Assembly: GCA_902517495.1 (NCBI GenBank)
Contig: CABYCO010000003.1
Location: 23,886-87,885 of the forward strand
DNA from: an uncultured Pelagibacteraceae bacterium
GTDB taxonomy: Bacteria > Pseudomonadota > Alphaproteobacteria > Pelagibacterales > Pelagibacteraceae
DNA: 64,000 bases
Reading direction: 5' to 3'
Position numbers and translations under genes: made by a program. The notes under the pieces are model-generated. The model was not told where the DNA came from. It made no database searches and saw only the letters and a program-made list of their open reading frames with translations. The number at the start of each line of letters is the position of its first letter. Position 1 is the first letter of the stretch. Below, piece after piece: positions 9,022 through 18,080 of this stretch.

Positions 9022-9903
9022 ATGACCAAAAAAATCAAAATTGGTTTAATTCAAAGTAAATCTTTAGGGACAATTCAATCTAATATTGATTTAGCTATAA
9101 AAAATATTAAAAAAGCTGCAAACAAAAAGGCAAAGATAATATGTCTACCAGAACTATTTTTAACTAATTACTTTTGCCAAACAGAAAGTCATTCAAATTT
9201 TAAATTAGCAGAAAAAATTCCAGGAAAAATCTCAGGTATATTTTGTGATTTAGCAAAGGAGCTTGGTGTTGTGTTGAATCTTACTATGTTCGAAAAAAAA
9301 ACATCTGGATTTTATCATAATACTAGTATCATTATTAATGAAAATGGTAATATTCTATCTAAATATCGTAAGATGCACATACCTGATGACCCAGGGTATT
9401 ATGAAAAATTTTATTTCAGTCCTGGAGACTTAGGTTTCAAAAGTGTGAAAACTAAATTTGGCAAGATAGGTCCTCTTATATGTTGGGATCAATGGTTCCC
9501 CGAAGCAGCTAGATTAACGGCTTTAAAAGGGGCTCAAATTATTTTTTATCCTACTGCTATTGGATGGCATCCAAAAGAAAAAAGAAAGCTTGGAAAATCT
9601 CAATTAGATTCTTGGGTCACAATGCAAAAATCTCATGCTATTGCTAATGGAACTTATGTGGCTGCTATAAATAGAGTTGGGATAGAAAAAAAAGGTAAGA
9701 AAAAAATCGAATTTTGGGGTAATTCAATGGTGATAGATCCTAGTGGGAAAGTAATTGCAAAAGCAGGAAATAAAAAAGAGGATATTTTAGTTTGTGAAAT
9801 AGATTATAAAAAAATAGATACTGCTAGACAGCACTGGCCTTTTTTAAGAGACAGAAGAACTGAATTTTACAAAGATATTCTCAAAAATCCTGAAGATGAA
9901 TAA
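9022..9903 (+). CDS. aguB: N-carbamoylputrescine amidase
   Basis: A 293-residue nitrilase-superfamily hydrolase that converts N-carbamoylputrescine to putrescine, CO2 and ammonia. The catalytic triad is clear: Glu44 (LPELFLTNYF), Lys117 (YRKMHIPD) and Cys154 (LICWDQWFPEAAR). The segment around the Cys, with WDQWFPE, is typical of AguB rather than of other nitrilases. Its 3' end overlaps the agmatine deiminase gene by 8 bases, and that gene makes its substrate, so the two steps are genetically coupled. Confidence 0.93.
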   Translation: MTKKIKIGLIQSKSLGTIQSNIDLAIKNIKKAANKKAKIICLPELFLTNYFCQTESHSNFKLAEKIPGKISGIFCDLAKELGVVLNLTMFEKKTSGFYHNTSIIINENGNILSKYRKMHIPDDPGYYEKFYFSPGDLGFKSVKTKFGKIGPLICWDQWFPEAARLTALKGAQIIFYPTAIGWHPKEKRKLGKSQLDSWVTMQKSHAIANGTYVAAINRVGIEKKGKKKIEFWGNSMVIDPSGKVIAKAGNKKEDILVCEIDYKKIDTARQHWPFLRDRRTEFYKDILKNPEDE

Positions 9904-10960
9904 AAAAATAAATGAATTTAGAATGCCAGCAGAATGGGAGCCTCAAAAATCAGTTTGGATGGCTTGGCCTCATAATAAAAATGATTGGCCTGGATTATTT
10001 GAAAAGATTCCAAATGTAGTTGGAAGAATAATCAAATATTTAACAAAACATCAAAGAATAGATTTATTAGTCAATAATACTAAAAGTGTTGATACCATAA
10101 GAATATATTTAAAAAAAATAGGTTGTAATATATCTAATATTAAATTTCATAAACTAAAGACAGACAGGCTTTGGTTAAGAGACTCTGGGCCAATATTTTT
10201 GGTCAACAACAAAAATAGAAAAAAGACCATGCTTGATTTTAAATTTAATGCCTGGTCAAAATATAAAAACTTCAAAAATGATAACAAAATCAATAGCCAT
10301 ATTAGTAAATATTTAAATATTAAAAGTATTTTGCCTAAAAAAGTAAATTCAAAAAAATTTGTAAGAGTAGTGATGGAAGGGGGTGCATTTGACAATAATG
10401 GATCAGGCTCCATATTGCTTACAAAGGAGTGCTTATTAAGTAGTAAACAAGAGAGAAATAAAGGTTTTAAAAAAATTGATTATGAAAATCTATTTTCAAA
10501 ATATTTAAATGCAAAAAATTTCATTTGGCTTAATAAAGGAATTGTAGGAGATGACACACACGGTCATATCGATGATATTGCAAGGTTTGTTTCAAAAAGT
10601 ACAATTATGATAGCTGTAGAAAAGAATAGATCAGATAAAAATTATAATTTTCTTAAAGAAAATATAAAAATATTAAGTAATAGTTATGACGAAAACGGAA
10701 AAAAATTAAAAATTATAAAGATACCTATGCCAAGCCCAGTTGTCATAAACAAAACTCGTGTCCCAGCAAGTTATTTAAATTTTTTCATAAGTAATAAAAC
10801 AGTCTTGGTTCCAGTATTTAATGTGAAAGAAGACAAAAAGGTTTTAAAAATTTTTAGAAAGTTTTTCACAAATAGAAAAGTTATCGCTATTGATTGTAGT
10901 GATTTAATTTGGGGTTTTGGAGCTATTCATTGCATGACTCAACAAGAGCCAAAAATTTGA
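9896..10960 (+). CDS. aguA: Agmatine deiminase
   Basis: A 354-residue peptidyl-arginine-deiminase-family enzyme that turns agmatine into N-carbamoylputrescine and ammonia, feeding AguB. The N-terminal RMPAEWEPQKSVWMAWPH, the His motif GDDTHGHIDDIARF and the C-terminal nucleophile Cys346 in GFGAIHCMTQQEP are all present. It is last in the polyamine cluster. No arginine decarboxylase gene is in the window, so agmatine must come from elsewhere in the genome or from uptake. It runs convergently into the next gene with a 1-base gap. Confidence 0.94.
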   Translation: MNKKINEFRMPAEWEPQKSVWMAWPHNKNDWPGLFEKIPNVVGRIIKYLTKHQRIDLLVNNTKSVDTIRIYLKKIGCNISNIKFHKLKTDRLWLRDSGPIFLVNNKNRKKTMLDFKFNAWSKYKNFKNDNKINSHISKYLNIKSILPKKVNSKKFVRVVMEGGAFDNNGSGSILLTKECLLSSKQERNKGFKKIDYENLFSKYLNAKNFIWLNKGIVGDDTHGHIDDIARFVSKSTIMIAVEKNRSDKNYNFLKENIKILSNSYDENGKKLKIIKIPMPSPVVINKTRVPASYLNFFISNKTVLVPVFNVKEDKKVLKIFRKFFTNRKVIAIDCSDLIWGFGAIHCMTQQEPKI

Positions 10961-10961
10961 A

Positions 10962-11510
10962 TTAAGCAGCTTTTAAAGTACCTAATAATAATCTAAAAGG
11001 TATCAACATTACTAAAGCTACAAAAATCTTTACTGCTAAATCTCCTAAAGACAGTGTCACCCAAGGTATTCCTGTTCCATAAAATGAAATCGAAAAGAAT
11101 AAAAATGTATCAACAGTAGAACCAATTAATGAAGAAGCAAGTGGCGCAATAAACCATTTTTTTTGTCTTAATTGATCAAATATTTGTACATCCAGTAATT
11201 GAGCAATAATAAATGCTGTTCCTGAACCAATTGCTATTCTTACTGAGATTAAATCAGCAAAATTTGTTGAGAAAATTAGTGTAAACAAAATACCTATTGT
11301 AAATCCTATATATACAATTTTTCTAGCAACTAATTTACCAAAAGATCTATTTGCTAGGTCAGTTATTAAAAAAGCTATTGGATAACTGAATGCTCCATAT
11401 GTAAGAATTTCTTGAAGACCGTAATATTTAATTGGAAATTGGACTAAATAATTAGACGCTAAAACAACCAATCCCATTAAAAATGAGAGTGTTAAAAATA
11501 CTTTATTCAT
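10962..11510 (-). CDS. Queuosine precursor transporter family protein (YhhQ/VUT)
   Basis: A 182-residue integral membrane protein with five or six hydrophobic helices. The signatures of the YhhQ/COG1738 family are visible: AFSYPIAFLITDLANRSFG in the first half and PLASSLIGSTVDTFLFF in the second. E. coli YhhQ takes up queuosine precursors for tRNA modification; specificity in SAR11 is an inference. It starts directly after rpmB (shared base), so both probably belong to one message. Confidence 0.8.
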   Translation of the reverse strand: MNKVFLTLSFLMGLVVLASNYLVQFPIKYYGLQEILTYGAFSYPIAFLITDLANRSFGKLVARKIVYIGFTIGILFTLIFSTNFADLISVRIAIGSGTAFIIAQLLDVQIFDQLRQKKWFIAPLASSLIGSTVDTFLFFSISFYGTGIPWVTLSLGDLAVKIFVALVMLIPFRLLLGTLKAA

Positions 11511-11791
11511 TATGCAGATTTACTGACTAAGGATTTTTTTAATTTTTTTAGTCTTAATGATAAATCTCTAGACTTGGCTGAAATGAGAAATTGATCAAAA
11601 CTACCTTTTTTATCTACTGATCTAACCCCAGCATTTGAGACGGTTAATCTTAAACTTCTCTTAAGTATTTCACTTTTAAATTTAACTTTTTTTAAATTTG
11701 GAAGAAATCTTCTTTTAGTCTTATTGTTAGCATGACTAACGTTATGACCCTTTAGTGGGATTTTTCCAGTAAGTTCACATTTTTTAGACAT
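11510..11791 (-). CDS. rpmB: 50S ribosomal protein L28
   Basis: A 93-residue basic ribosomal protein. Family motifs include the N-terminal [20 protein letters not shown], the central [13 protein letters not shown] and the C-terminal [17 protein letters not shown]. The length suits alphaproteobacterial L28. A near-consensus promoter sits so close upstream that the transcript should carry only a very short 5' leader, and no Shine-Dalgarno sequence is visible before the ATG. Confidence 0.96.
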   Translation of the reverse strand: MSKKCELTGKIPLKGHNVSHANNKTKRRFLPNLKKVKFKSEILKRSLRLTVSNAGVRSVDKKGSFDQFLISAKSRDLSLRLKKLKKSLVSKSA

Positions 11792-11803
11792 AAATTATGA
11801 GCC

Positions 11804-11832
11804 TGTATAGGATCTGAATCTTATCGCGTCAA
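11804..11832 (-). promoter_or_regulatory. Promoter for rpmB
   Basis: On the minus strand TTGACG (11832-11827) is followed after exactly 17 bases by TATACA (11809-11804), a strong sigma-70 match that fills the gap between pyrD and rpmB. Transcription should begin about 11797, only some 6 bases before the rpmB ATG at 11791, so the message would be nearly leaderless. Confidence 0.65.
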
Positions 11833-11834
11833 GA

Positions 11835-12875
11835 TTAATTTTTAGTTCCAATAGCCTCTGAAACATTTTTAAACCCCTTATTTTTTAATAAATCAATTAA
11901 TTCTGTACTTATTTTTGAAGCTATACGAGGACCTCTGTAAACCATTCCAGTATATAATTGAACGAGTGTTGCACCAGAAATGATTTTTTCAAAAGCATCT
12001 CGTCCACTACTAACACCACCCACACCTATTATTTTTGTTTTATCTTTTAGAATTTTATAAAATTTAGAAATTGCCTCGTTTGAAACTTTTTCAATTGGTT
12101 TGCCTGACAGTCCACCCTTTTCTAATTTATTTATATTTTTTAAATTTTCTCTATTCTTATCTGTGGTATTGGAAACAATAATAATTCCTATTTCTTGCTC
12201 CATAATGATCTTGGATACTTCATTAATTTGATGGTCATTAAGATCAGGTGAAACTTTTATTGCTAATGGAATGTTTGAATTCAATTCTTTTTTTTCATTT
12301 TTTAGTTTGTCAATCAATGAATTTAATTCATCCTTGTTATGAAAGTCTCTTAAATTTTCTGTATTTGGTGAGGAAATGTTTATAGTTATATAATCAGCTA
12401 AATTATAAAATTTACGAAAACAAATTAAATAATCATCGATTCTATTAGTAGAATCTTTATTTGGTCCAATATTTATTCCTAAAAAACCCTTTTTATTATT
12501 TTCCTTAATTGTCTGACTAATTTGTTCTGAACCAGAATTATTAAAACCTAATCTATTTATAAGAGCTTCATCTTCTTCAAGTCTAAAAACTCTTGGTTTA
12601 GGGTTACCAAATTGAGGCTTTGGAGTAATTGTCCCTACTTCAACAAAACCAAATCCAAGATTAAACAGCTGATTGTATACTTCAGCATTTTTATCAAACC
12701 CAGCAGCAACGCCAATTGGTGAAGATAATTTTTTTTCACAAAAAGTTGTTTCTAAAATATGACTATCTTTAGGTTTTGAGTAAGGAATATTATTTAGCTT
12801 TAGTGCTTTTATTGCTAATGAATGAGCTACCTCAGGGCTAAATTTAAAAATCAATGGTCTTAATATATTAAACAT
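11835..12875 (-). CDS. pyrD: Dihydroorotate dehydrogenase (quinone), class 2
   Basis: A 346-residue flavoenzyme that oxidises dihydroorotate to orotate and passes electrons to the quinone pool, the fourth step of pyrimidine synthesis. The N-terminal membrane-associating helix region (residues 1-35, HSLAIKALKL) marks the class 2 form. Core motifs include PIGVAAGFDKN, GFVEVGTITPKPQ, the catalytic-Ser segment NISSPNTENLR, IIVSNTT and GGVSSGRDAFEKIISGA. Its 5' end overlaps the 3' end of the lysyl-tRNA synthetase gene by 8 bases. Confidence 0.96.
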   Translation of the reverse strand: MFNILRPLIFKFSPEVAHSLAIKALKLNNIPYSKPKDSHILETTFCEKKLSSPIGVAAGFDKNAEVYNQLFNLGFGFVEVGTITPKPQFGNPKPRVFRLEEDEALINRLGFNNSGSEQISQTIKENNKKGFLGINIGPNKDSTNRIDDYLICFRKFYNLADYITINISSPNTENLRDFHNKDELNSLIDKLKNEKKELNSNIPLAIKVSPDLNDHQINEVSKIIMEQEIGIIIVSNTTDKNRENLKNINKLEKGGLSGKPIEKVSNEAISKFYKILKDKTKIIGVGGVSSGRDAFEKIISGATLVQLYTGMVYRGPRIASKISTELIDLLKNKGFKNVSEAIGTKN

Positions 12876-14436
12876 TTTTTAATTTACTTTTTATTAATTC
12901 TTTAGTTTCTTGAACCCCAAAAAAGCTTATAAAAAAACCAAATCTTGGTCCATTTTCTACCCCAAAAACTACCTCATATATTAACTTGAACCAATCACGC
13001 AAATTTTCTTTATAGCCATTCTCTTTACCGACTGTATAAATTGTAGTCTGAATATCCTCTGGTTTCATTGCGTCATCGCAGCTATCTAAAGAGTTTACTA
13101 AAGCATCTAAAGCAATTTTTTCGCTTTCATTTGGTTTTTTATAAATTTTTTTAGATTTTATAGCGTCATTAAAATATTTAATTGCATAAGATATTAACTT
13201 GTTAAAAATCGGATGCACATCCTCATTTATGTCTTTCTTATATTTCTTAACAAACTTCCAAAGTAATTCTTTATTATCAGCATTGCTGGTCTCAACTAAA
13301 TTTAATAACATTGAGAAGGACATAATTGAATTTTCCTCTGGTATCTCTGAATTATGAACATGCCAAACAGGGTTCATTAGTTTTTGAAGTTCGTTTTGAG
13401 TTTTACCTTTTTCAATAAAATCAAGATATTCATCGACAGCCTTTGGTACTACTTCTCTATAAAGTTTTTTTGCTCTTTTTGGATTTTGATACATATACAA
13501 GGAGAGACTTTCGGGTGATGCATACTCTAACCATTGATCGATTGTAATACCATTTCCTTTTGACTTAGATATTTTTTCACCTTTTTCATCTAAAAATAAC
13601 TCATATGCAAAGCCAGATGGATTTGACTTACCTAATAATTTTATGATTTTTGTAGATAAAATTGCACTCTCAATCAAATCTTTCCCATACATTTCAAAGT
13701 CTACATCAAGGGCATACCATCTCATAGCCCAATCTACTTTCCATTGTAATTTACAATTTCCATCTAAAATACTTTGTTCTAATTTTTTACCATTATTATC
13801 AAAAATTATTTTTGAGTTTTTAGTATCTAGTTCTGAGACTGGTATCTCTAATACAACCCCTGTATCTGGACATATTGGTAAAAATGGAGAATATGTTTTT
13901 TTTCTTTCTTTACCAAGTGTAGGAATAATTATGTTCATTATTCCCTCATAATTTTCTAAAATTAATTTTAATGTATCATTGAAAAAACCAGACTTATATA
14001 AAACTGACGAACTTTTAAAACTGTATTCAAACTTAAATTTATCTAAGAAATTTTTTAACATTTCATTATTATGTTCGCCAAAGCTGTTAAATTTCCCAAA
14101 AGGATCTGGCACTTGAGTTAAGGGTTTATGAAGATTTTCTTCAAGTTTTTTAGGATTGGGAATATTTTCAGGAACTTTTCTTAGTCCATCCATATCGTCA
14201 GAAAAAGTAATTATTTCTTTAGGAAGATTTGATAAATGATTTAAAGCATTAACGATCATTGAGGTTCTTGCCACTTCACCAAAGGTACCAATGTGTGGTA
14301 AGCCACTAGGACCATATCCTGTTTGAAGAATAATTTTCCCCTTGTTTTCAATATTTTTTTTTCTCTCTTTTAGAAGCTTTTTAGCTTCAACAAAAGGCCA
14401 AGAGTTTGTTTTGTCTATATTGGTTTTATCTATCAC
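12868..14436 (-). CDS. lysK: Lysyl-tRNA synthetase, class I
   Basis: A 522-residue class I LysRS, the form typical of archaea and many alphaproteobacteria and unrelated to the class II LysRS of most bacteria. The Rossmann-fold signatures are PHIG (47-50, the HIGH motif) and KISKS (288-292, the KMSKS motif). The alpha-helical anticodon-binding region follows to the C-terminus. It charges tRNA-Lys in the cytosol. It overlaps pyrD by 8 bases and diverges from trkH across 86 bases in which I see no clear promoter. Confidence 0.95.
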   Translation of the reverse strand: MIDKTNIDKTNSWPFVEAKKLLKERKKNIENKGKIILQTGYGPSGLPHIGTFGEVARTSMIVNALNHLSNLPKEIITFSDDMDGLRKVPENIPNPKKLEENLHKPLTQVPDPFGKFNSFGEHNNEMLKNFLDKFKFEYSFKSSSVLYKSGFFNDTLKLILENYEGIMNIIIPTLGKERKKTYSPFLPICPDTGVVLEIPVSELDTKNSKIIFDNNGKKLEQSILDGNCKLQWKVDWAMRWYALDVDFEMYGKDLIESAILSTKIIKLLGKSNPSGFAYELFLDEKGEKISKSKGNGITIDQWLEYASPESLSLYMYQNPKRAKKLYREVVPKAVDEYLDFIEKGKTQNELQKLMNPVWHVHNSEIPEENSIMSFSMLLNLVETSNADNKELLWKFVKKYKKDINEDVHPIFNKLISYAIKYFNDAIKSKKIYKKPNESEKIALDALVNSLDSCDDAMKPEDIQTTIYTVGKENGYKENLRDWFKLIYEVVFGVENGPRFGFFISFFGVQETKELIKSKLKNV

Positions 14437-14522
14437 TTTTAATTAAACAGCTTATAAAATAACGTTTTTAATAATTCTTATAGAGTTGAAATTTATTTAC
14501 CATAAAATAGTGTCCAATCAAA

Positions 14523-15971
14523 ATGTCCAATTATAAAACAGTTTTTTTTACCCTAGGAATTTTACAAATTATTTTAGGTTTATCGATGATTGCGCCAATT
14601 TTAACGCAGTTTTTTTATGATGAACTTGATTCTAGTTTTATAAGTTCTGGAATTGTAACTGTTATATTTGGAATTCTCTTTTTACTATCAAATTTAGATC
14701 ATGATAAAAAAATTAGCTTGCCTCAGGCTTTTCTTTTAACAGCTTTATCGTGGTTGAGTATTGCTATTTTTGGCTCACTTCCTTTCATATTTTCTGAGAT
14801 AGAATTGAGTATGACTGATGCTTTTTTTGAGAGTATGTCAGGTATTACTACAACTGGATCAACTATTATTACCAATTTAAATGAAACTCCAAAAAGTATC
14901 TTACTTTGGAGAGGAATGCTTCAATGGTTGGGTGGAATTGGCATCATTGTGATGGCAATTACTTTAATGCCACTTATGAATATTGGTGGAATGCAATTGT
15001 TTATTATATCCACGAGTGATACCCCAGAAAAAATTTTACCTAGATCAAAAGAGATAGCGTTAAGATTAATCTTAGTATACTCCGCATTAACTTTTATATG
15101 TGCATTATTTTATAAAATATTTGGTATGAACTTTTTTGACAGTGTTGTTCACTCAATGACTACAATTGCAACAGGGGGATTCTCAAATTATAATGAGTCT
15201 ATTGGTTATTTTGATAGTTTACTTATTGAACTTACATCAATTATATTTATAATTTTAGGAAGTATTCCATTTATTGCCTATATCAAATACTTAAATGGAG
15301 ACAAAAAAATATTTTTTAACGATACACAAATTAAAACTTTTATAAAGATTGTCCTTTTTTCAATTCTTTTAATGTATCTATATCTACTTACAAAAAATCA
15401 AAGTTTTTTTGATACCAGTATTAGGTCAGTTTCATTTAATGTCATATCAATTTTAACTGGAACTGGTTATGTAACTCAAAACTTTAGTGATTGGGGTCAA
15501 TTTCCATTAATTTATTTTCTTATTCTGATGTTTATCGGTGGATGTGCAGGCTCAACAGCTTGTGGGATTAAAATATTTAGAGTCCAAATTTTATTCCAGT
15601 TTATCACGGTACAACTAAAGAAAATAATTTATCCAAGAGGTATATTTAAAATAAAATATGAAAATAATAATATTGATGAAAAGTTTTTAGCATCAATCAT
15701 TTCCTTTATATTTTTATATATTGTAATTTTTTTTATCATAACTGCTCTTTTATCAATAAGTGGTTTAGATTTGACAACTTCAATATCGGCCGCCGCAACA
15801 TCAATATCAAATGTGGGACCTGGTTTAGGTGATATTATTGGTCCAAATGGTAACTTTTCTAATTTATCTGATTTTTCAAAATGGATTTTAAGCTTAGCAA
15901 TGATTTTAGGTAGATTAGAGTTGTTTGCTGTATTAGTATTGTTTATTCCATCATTTTGGAGAAAATATTAA
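14523..15971 (+). CDS. trkH: Trk-type potassium uptake protein TrkH
   Basis: A 482-residue membrane protein of the TrkH/KtrB family with about ten hydrophobic helices and the repeated pore-loop pattern, for example SGITTTGSTI and ATGGFSNYN, each with the selectivity-filter glycine; STLTGTGYVT-like and SNVGPGLGDI segments follow. It moves K+ (with H+ or Na+) into the cell. The regulatory subunit gene trkA is not adjacent. The stop codon TAA overlaps the start of the following permease (TAATG). Confidence 0.92.
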   Translation: MSNYKTVFFTLGILQIILGLSMIAPILTQFFYDELDSSFISSGIVTVIFGILFLLSNLDHDKKISLPQAFLLTALSWLSIAIFGSLPFIFSEIELSMTDAFFESMSGITTTGSTIITNLNETPKSILLWRGMLQWLGGIGIIVMAITLMPLMNIGGMQLFIISTSDTPEKILPRSKEIALRLILVYSALTFICALFYKIFGMNFFDSVVHSMTTIATGGFSNYNESIGYFDSLLIELTSIIFIILGSIPFIAYIKYLNGDKKIFFNDTQIKTFIKIVLFSILLMYLYLLTKNQSFFDTSIRSVSFNVISILTGTGYVTQNFSDWGQFPLIYFLILMFIGGCAGSTACGIKIFRVQILFQFITVQLKKIIYPRGIFKIKYENNNIDEKFLASIISFIFLYIVIFFIITALLSISGLDLTTSISAAATSISNVGPGLGDIIGPNGNFSNLSDFSKWILSLAMILGRLELFAVLVLFIPSFWRKY

Positions 15972-17344
15972 TGTCTGAAACAAAACAAAGCTGGGTTGAC
16001 TCATTATTAGTTTATAAAGATATAAGAATGTTAAGGATATTGCTTTTAGGAGCAATAAGCGGTTTTCCATGGGTATTAATTGCAAGTAGCTTAAGTCTTT
16101 GGCTTAAGGAAGAGGGATTAAGTAGATCAACAATTGGTTGGGCAGGATTAATATTTGGAGTTTATGCCTTTAATTATTTGTGGGCTCCAATAATTGACAG
16201 AGTACAAATTCCAATTTTGACAAAAAAATTAGGACATAGGCGTGGATGGATTGTATTAATGCAAATAATAATTTTACTAAGCTTGATAGTTTGGAGTTTT
16301 ATAAATCCTACTCAAAACCTGGCACTTTTAATTAGTGTTGGATTAGTAATTGCTATTGCTTCGGCTACTCAAGATATTACTGTTGATGCACTAAGAATAG
16401 AACAGATTAATTCAAATGAAGGAAAATCTATGGCTGCTGGAGCTGCTATGGCAGTTGTCGGATGGTGGACAGGATATAAATTAGGAGGTGTTGTAGCATT
16501 ATTTACTGCAGAATTTTTTGAAAACATGGGCGTAGCAGATTATTGGCAGGCTACTTTTCTAGTTTTAGGAATTTTAATTATTTTGATGAACATAGGTTTG
16601 ATGTTTGTTCATGAAACATTTGATTTTAATAGAGTAAATAATCAAAAAGCAACAGATCAAATAATTAGAGATAAGCTTGGATCCAATAATATTATAACAA
16701 ATTTTGTTGCTTATATTACAGGAACGATTGGTGGACCAATAATTAGCTTTTTCAAAAAAAATGGTTTAGCAATTGCACTGGGAATTCTAGGTTTTGTATT
16801 TTTATTCAAGATTGGTGAAGCATTTTTAGGTAGGATGTCGATTGTTTTTTACAAAGAAATTGGTTTTTCTAAAGGTCAAATAGCTATTTATTCTAAAGGA
16901 TTAGGATGGATTACTACTGTAGTTTTCACTTTATTGGGTGGAATAATGGCAATGCGGGCTGGAACTATTAAAACAATGTTTTTTGCTGGTGGTTTAATGG
17001 CTCTAACAAATCTTATTTTTGCAGTTTTGGCTTGGACAGGTAAATCTGAACTTTTATTTGCAATAGCTGTAATTGCAGATGACATAACTGCAGCATTCGC
17101 TACTGTTGCATTTGTTGCCTTTATATCATTGTTAGTCGATAGAACTTATACAGCTACTCAATATGCATTGTTGGCATCAATTGGAACAGCTGGAAGAACA
17201 ACGCTTGCCTCATCGTCAGGAGCTTTGGTAGATTGGCTGAATGGAGATTGGGGTACATTTTTTGTCATAACAACTGTTATGGTGATACCATCACTAATTT
17301 GTCTTTGGTTTATAAGGAATAAAGTAAAAATCGGTGCAAAATAG
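15971..17344 (+). CDS. AmpG-like MFS permease
   Basis: A 457-residue major-facilitator protein with about 12 membrane helices. The N-terminal region (GAISGFPWVLIASSLSLWL, YLWAPIIDR, GHRRGWIV) and SATQDITVDALRIE match the AmpG/SLC33-like group, whose best-known member imports anhydromuropeptides for peptidoglycan recycling. I chose the ATG at 15971, which overlaps the trkH stop, over an in-frame TTG at 15956 that would only add five residues inside trkH. The true substrate is uncertain. The following NlpC/P60 cell-wall peptidase gene gives modest support for a peptidoglycan role. Confidence 0.8.
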   Translation: MSETKQSWVDSLLVYKDIRMLRILLLGAISGFPWVLIASSLSLWLKEEGLSRSTIGWAGLIFGVYAFNYLWAPIIDRVQIPILTKKLGHRRGWIVLMQIIILLSLIVWSFINPTQNLALLISVGLVIAIASATQDITVDALRIEQINSNEGKSMAAGAAMAVVGWWTGYKLGGVVALFTAEFFENMGVADYWQATFLVLGILIILMNIGLMFVHETFDFNRVNNQKATDQIIRDKLGSNNIITNFVAYITGTIGGPIISFFKKNGLAIALGILGFVFLFKIGEAFLGRMSIVFYKEIGFSKGQIAIYSKGLGWITTVVFTLLGGIMAMRAGTIKTMFFAGGLMALTNLIFAVLAWTGKSELLFAIAVIADDITAAFATVAFVAFISLLVDRTYTATQYALLASIGTAGRTTLASSSGALVDWLNGDWGTFFVITTVMVIPSLICLWFIRNKVKIGAK

Positions 17345-18080
17345 CTATTTTTGCATTAAATCATACTTAAACGTATATGAGTTAGCATCCAAAAACTCTA
17401 ACATAAGCACTCAATTATTATACGGTGAAAAATTTAAAGTAATAAAAAAGAATAAAAATTTTTTAAAGATCAAAACTGATTTTGATAATTATATTGGTTT
17501 TATAAAAGTTGGTAGATTTAACAAAAGATTAAATAAGACGCATAAAGTTGGCGTGTTAAAATCTAAAATTTATTCAGGACCTAAAAATAGATTTGGTACA
17601 AAAAAATACCTTCCTTTTTCATCAGAAATTGAAATTCTGAATAAAATTAATAATTTTGTAATGTTTGAAAAAAGTAAATGGATTAGATTTAATGACCTAG
17701 AATTTATAAATAAACGAAATATGAATTTTACAAAAATATTAAAAATTTTTTTAAATTGTAAATATAAATGGGGTGGAAAAAGTTTTGATGGTATTGACTG
17801 TTCAGCTTTATTACAAATATTTTATAAATTTAATAATAAATTTTTTCCTAGAGATACGATTGATCAGTTTAAGATTAAAAGGGGAATTATACGAAAAAAA
17901 ATTTTCAAAAAGGGGGATATTATTTTTTGGAAAGGACATGTAGCAATTTGTTTGAATTCAAAGAATTTAATTCATGCATATGGACCAAGAAAAAAAGTAT
18001 TAATAATGCCAATTAGGAAAACTATTAAATTAATTGAGAAAACTGCAAATTTAAAAGTAGCAAAGGTTATATCTATTTAA
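17334..18080 (+). CDS. NlpC/P60 family cysteine peptidase with SH3-like domains
   Basis: A 248-residue protein: two SH3-like segments (about 10-60 and 70-125) followed by an NlpC/P60 domain with catalytic Cys156 (YKWGGKSFDGIDCSALLQ), His202 (GHVAICLN) and a polar third residue near His214. Relatives cut the gamma-D-Glu-diaminopimelate bond of cell-wall peptides. No signal peptide is visible, so it may act on recycled muropeptides in the cytosol, which suits the AmpG-like permease upstream. The start is a GTG overlapping the permease end by 11 bases; no later in-frame start keeps the first domain. It ends 4 bases inside the convergent tyrC gene. Confidence 0.82.
   Translation: MQNSYFCIKSYLNVYELASKNSNISTQLLYGEKFKVIKKNKNFLKIKTDFDNYIGFIKVGRFNKRLNKTHKVGVLKSKIYSGPKNRFGTKKYLPFSSEIEILNKINNFVMFEKSKWIRFNDLEFINKRNMNFTKILKIFLNCKYKWGGKSFDGIDCSALLQIFYKFNNKFFPRDTIDQFKIKRGIIRKKIFKKGDIIFWKGHVAICLNSKNLIHAYGPRKKVLIMPIRKTIKLIEKTANLKVAKVISI

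Noticed and set aside
15956-15970. TTG start for the AmpG-like permease
   Set aside because: It lies within the end of trkH; the ATG at 15971 overlaps the trkH stop as TAATG, the usual coupling form in this region.
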